Notes under the pieces: generated by a model | Databases searched by the model: none | Told to the model about the DNA's origin: nothing | Seen by the model: the letters and a program-made list of their open reading frames with translations, nothing else | Source of the DNA: Brevibacillus panacihumi | GTDB lineage: Bacteria > Bacillota > Bacilli > Brevibacillales > Brevibacillaceae | Length of the DNA stretch: 64,000 bases | NCBI RefSeq assembly: GCF_003710985.1 | Contig: NZ_RHHT01000030.1 | Coordinates: 1 to 64,000 of the forward strand | Direction: 5' to 3' | Position numbers and translations under genes: made by a program | Part shown: positions 62,753 to 64,000 of the stretch, piece after piece | Layout: every line of letters begins with the position of its first letter | Numbering within the stretch: the stretch's first letter is position 1

Positions 62753-63631
62753 ATGGGTAAAGTAAAAGCCGCTATCATCGGCTCAGGGAATATTGGCACA
62801 GACCTGATGTATAAATTGGAGCGCAGCGATGTCATCGAACTGACTGCGATGATCGGGATCGATCCCGAATCAGATGGTTTGAAGCGTGCGGAGGAGCGAG
62901 GCTACAAGGTCTTTTCCAACGGCATCCAGGCTATCGAGGAAAATCCGGACATCGCGGAGATTTTCTTCGATGCCACTTCCGCCAAAGCGCATGTGCGTCA
63001 TGCAAAAGTATTGAAGGAGCTGGGCAAGCTGGCGATTGACCTGACTCCTGCTGCGCGCGGACCGTTTTTCTGCCCGGCGATCAACCCGGGCTCCAATCTG
63101 AGTGAAAAGAACGTGAACATGATCACATGCGGTGGACAGGCGACCATTCCGATTGTCTATGCCGTCAATCGTGTAGCAGATGTCTCCTATGCGGAAATCG
63201 TGGCGACCATCTCCAGCAAAAGTGCGGGGCCGGGAACACGGGCGAACATCGACGAATTCACGATTACGACGAAACGCGGCATCGAAGAGGTAGGCGGCGC
63301 GGATCAAGGCAAGGCGATCATCATCCTGAATCCGGCAGAACCTCCGATCCTGATGCGCGACACCATCTACTGCGAAGTGAAGAACATGGATGAAGAGAAG
63401 ATCAGGCAGTCGATTGCGGACATGGTTGAGACGGTGAAGCAATACGTGCCTGGCTATCGGATGAAGCAGGAGCCGATTTTTGATGAAAATCGCGTCACCG
63501 TTTTCCTGGAGGTAGAGGGAGCGGGCGATTACTTCCCCAATTATGCCGGGAATCTGGATATTATGACGGCGGCAGCGACGCGCGTGGCGGAGGATTACGC
63601 TCGTCACATGCTGAGCCAGCCCAGCAAGTAA
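62753..63631 (+). CDS. Acetaldehyde dehydrogenase (acetylating)
   Basis: A 292-residue NAD-dependent enzyme (MhpF/DmpF/NbaJ type) that converts acetaldehyde to acetyl-CoA. The NAD motif is [13 protein letters not shown] and the catalytic Cys is in [25 protein letters not shown] precedes ATG62753. It normally forms a channelling complex with the aldolase encoded next. Confidence 0.93.
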   Translation: MGKVKAAIIGSGNIGTDLMYKLERSDVIELTAMIGIDPESDGLKRAEERGYKVFSNGIQAIEENPDIAEIFFDATSAKAHVRHAKVLKELGKLAIDLTPAARGPFFCPAINPGSNLSEKNVNMITCGGQATIPIVYAVNRVADVSYAEIVATISSKSAGPGTRANIDEFTITTKRGIEEVGGADQGKAIIILNPAEPPILMRDTIYCEVKNMDEEKIRQSIADMVETVKQYVPGYRMKQEPIFDENRVTVFLEVEGAGDYFPNYAGNLDIMTAAATRVAEDYARHMLSQPSK

Positions 63632-63658
63632 TCCGTAGAGAGGGAGAGTGGAACACGT

Positions 63659-64000
63659 ATGAAACGCAAAAGCGACAAGCCTATCAAAATCACGGAAGTG
63701 TGTCTGCGCGACGGAAGCCACGTGGTTGCGCATCAATATACGGAAGAACAAGTTCGCAATGTGACCCGGGCGCTCGATGATGCCGGCATGCACTACATCG
63801 AGGTAAGCCATGGGGATGGACTTGGTGGTTCAACCTTGCAATACGGACGCTCGCTCGTGGACGAGATGAAGCTGATCGAGGCAGCAGCACAGGAGTGCAA
63901 GCGCTCCAAGCTGGCCGTTCTGGTTCTTCCGGGCATCGGGACTGCTGCCGAATTGAAGCAGGCACGCGGTTTGGGCGCAAGTCTGGTTCGCGTGGCGACG
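63659..64000 (+). CDS. 4-Hydroxy-2-oxovalerate aldolase (partial, cut by the window edge)
   Basis: The first 114 residues of a DmpG/MhpE/NbaI-type aldolase: KITEVCLRDGSHVVAHQYTEEQ carries the catalytic and metal-binding RDGSH, and YIEVSHGDGLGGSTLQYG follows. It splits 4-hydroxy-2-oxovalerate to pyruvate and acetaldehyde, which the preceding enzyme oxidises. The 3' end is outside the window. Confidence 0.93.
   Translation, partial: MKRKSDKPIKITEVCLRDGSHVVAHQYTEEQVRNVTRALDDAGMHYIEVSHGDGLGGSTLQYGRSLVDEMKLIEAAAQECKRSKLAVLVLPGIGTAAELKQARGLGASLVRVAT

Noticed and set aside
1..64000. CRISPR arrays, insertion sequences and rRNA/tRNA genes.
   Set aside because: No regularly spaced direct repeats, transposase genes or complete RNA genes other than the riboswitch were seen on either strand.

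Overview
The window looks like the chromosome of an endospore-forming, Gram-positive Bacillota of the Paenibacillaceae type, most likely Brevibacillus or a close relative. Grounds: a gerA/gerB/gerC-type germination operon, a large SLH-anchored surface protein, a heterocycloanthracin-like thiazole/oxazole peptide cluster, a KinA-like orphan kinase, strong AGGAGG ribosome sites and many short rho-independent terminators. The genus is inferred from gene content; no 16S rRNA, tRNA or tmRNA gene was found.

Layout. 1-8.3 kb: an orphan multi-PAS histidine kinase, then a two-component pair (3.0-5.1 kb, minus) divergent from a LanFEG/BcrAB-like peptide-resistance ABC transporter (5.3-7.7 kb), then a family-4-like uracil-DNA glycosylase. 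8.5-13.2 kb: a MocR regulator, a tiny membrane protein and a minus-strand triad DUF6530 / MoxR-type AAA+ / VWA. 13.4-23.8 kb: an amino-acid permease with a short-chain dehydrogenase, a pseudokinase-GAF-LuxR regulator, a 1651-residue SLH protein and a beta-helix protein. 23.9-27.5 kb: a germinant receptor operon whose gerB is frameshifted at a 7-nt homopolymer. 27.7-29.3 kb: a hydrolase and an FMN reductase.

29.4-35.3 kb is the most distinctive locus, a RiPP cluster: an 87-residue precursor with a Cys/Ser-alternating, Phe-rich core, an ocin-ThiF-like leader-binding protein, a fused E1-like/YcaO cyclodehydratase and a SagB-type dehydrogenase. Together they should bind the leader, cyclise Cys/Ser to azolines and oxidise them to azoles. 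No dedicated exporter or immunity gene is visible beside it.

35.4-41.4 kb: a LysR regulator divergent from an organic-acid catabolic operon whose first gene is an SDR-aldolase deletion fusion, followed by two MFS transporters. 41.4-46 kb: an oligopeptide-binding lipoprotein, a DUF805 protein and a second LanF-like ABC pair. 46.1-50.9 kb: a cobalamin riboswitch with terminator, then an internal promoter carrying a near-perfect Zur box, ahead of a [2Fe-2S] protein, a BtuFCD-type transporter and a methyltransferase. 51-55.8 kb: an alkylation-repair-like pair (Ogt plus 2OG-Fe oxygenase), a BNR-repeat lipoprotein, and a SulP transporter coupled to an ArsR regulator.

56.1-64 kb: a plus-strand operon reading as aerobic anthranilate degradation through 3-hydroxyanthranilate meta-cleavage: FADH2-dependent hydroxylase, dedicated FAD synthetase, tautomerase, 3-hydroxyanthranilate dioxygenase, ACMS decarboxylase, 2-aminomuconate deaminase, 2-aminomuconate semialdehyde dehydrogenase, decarboxylase/hydratase, acylating acetaldehyde dehydrogenase and a 4-hydroxy-2-oxovalerate aldolase cut by the window edge.
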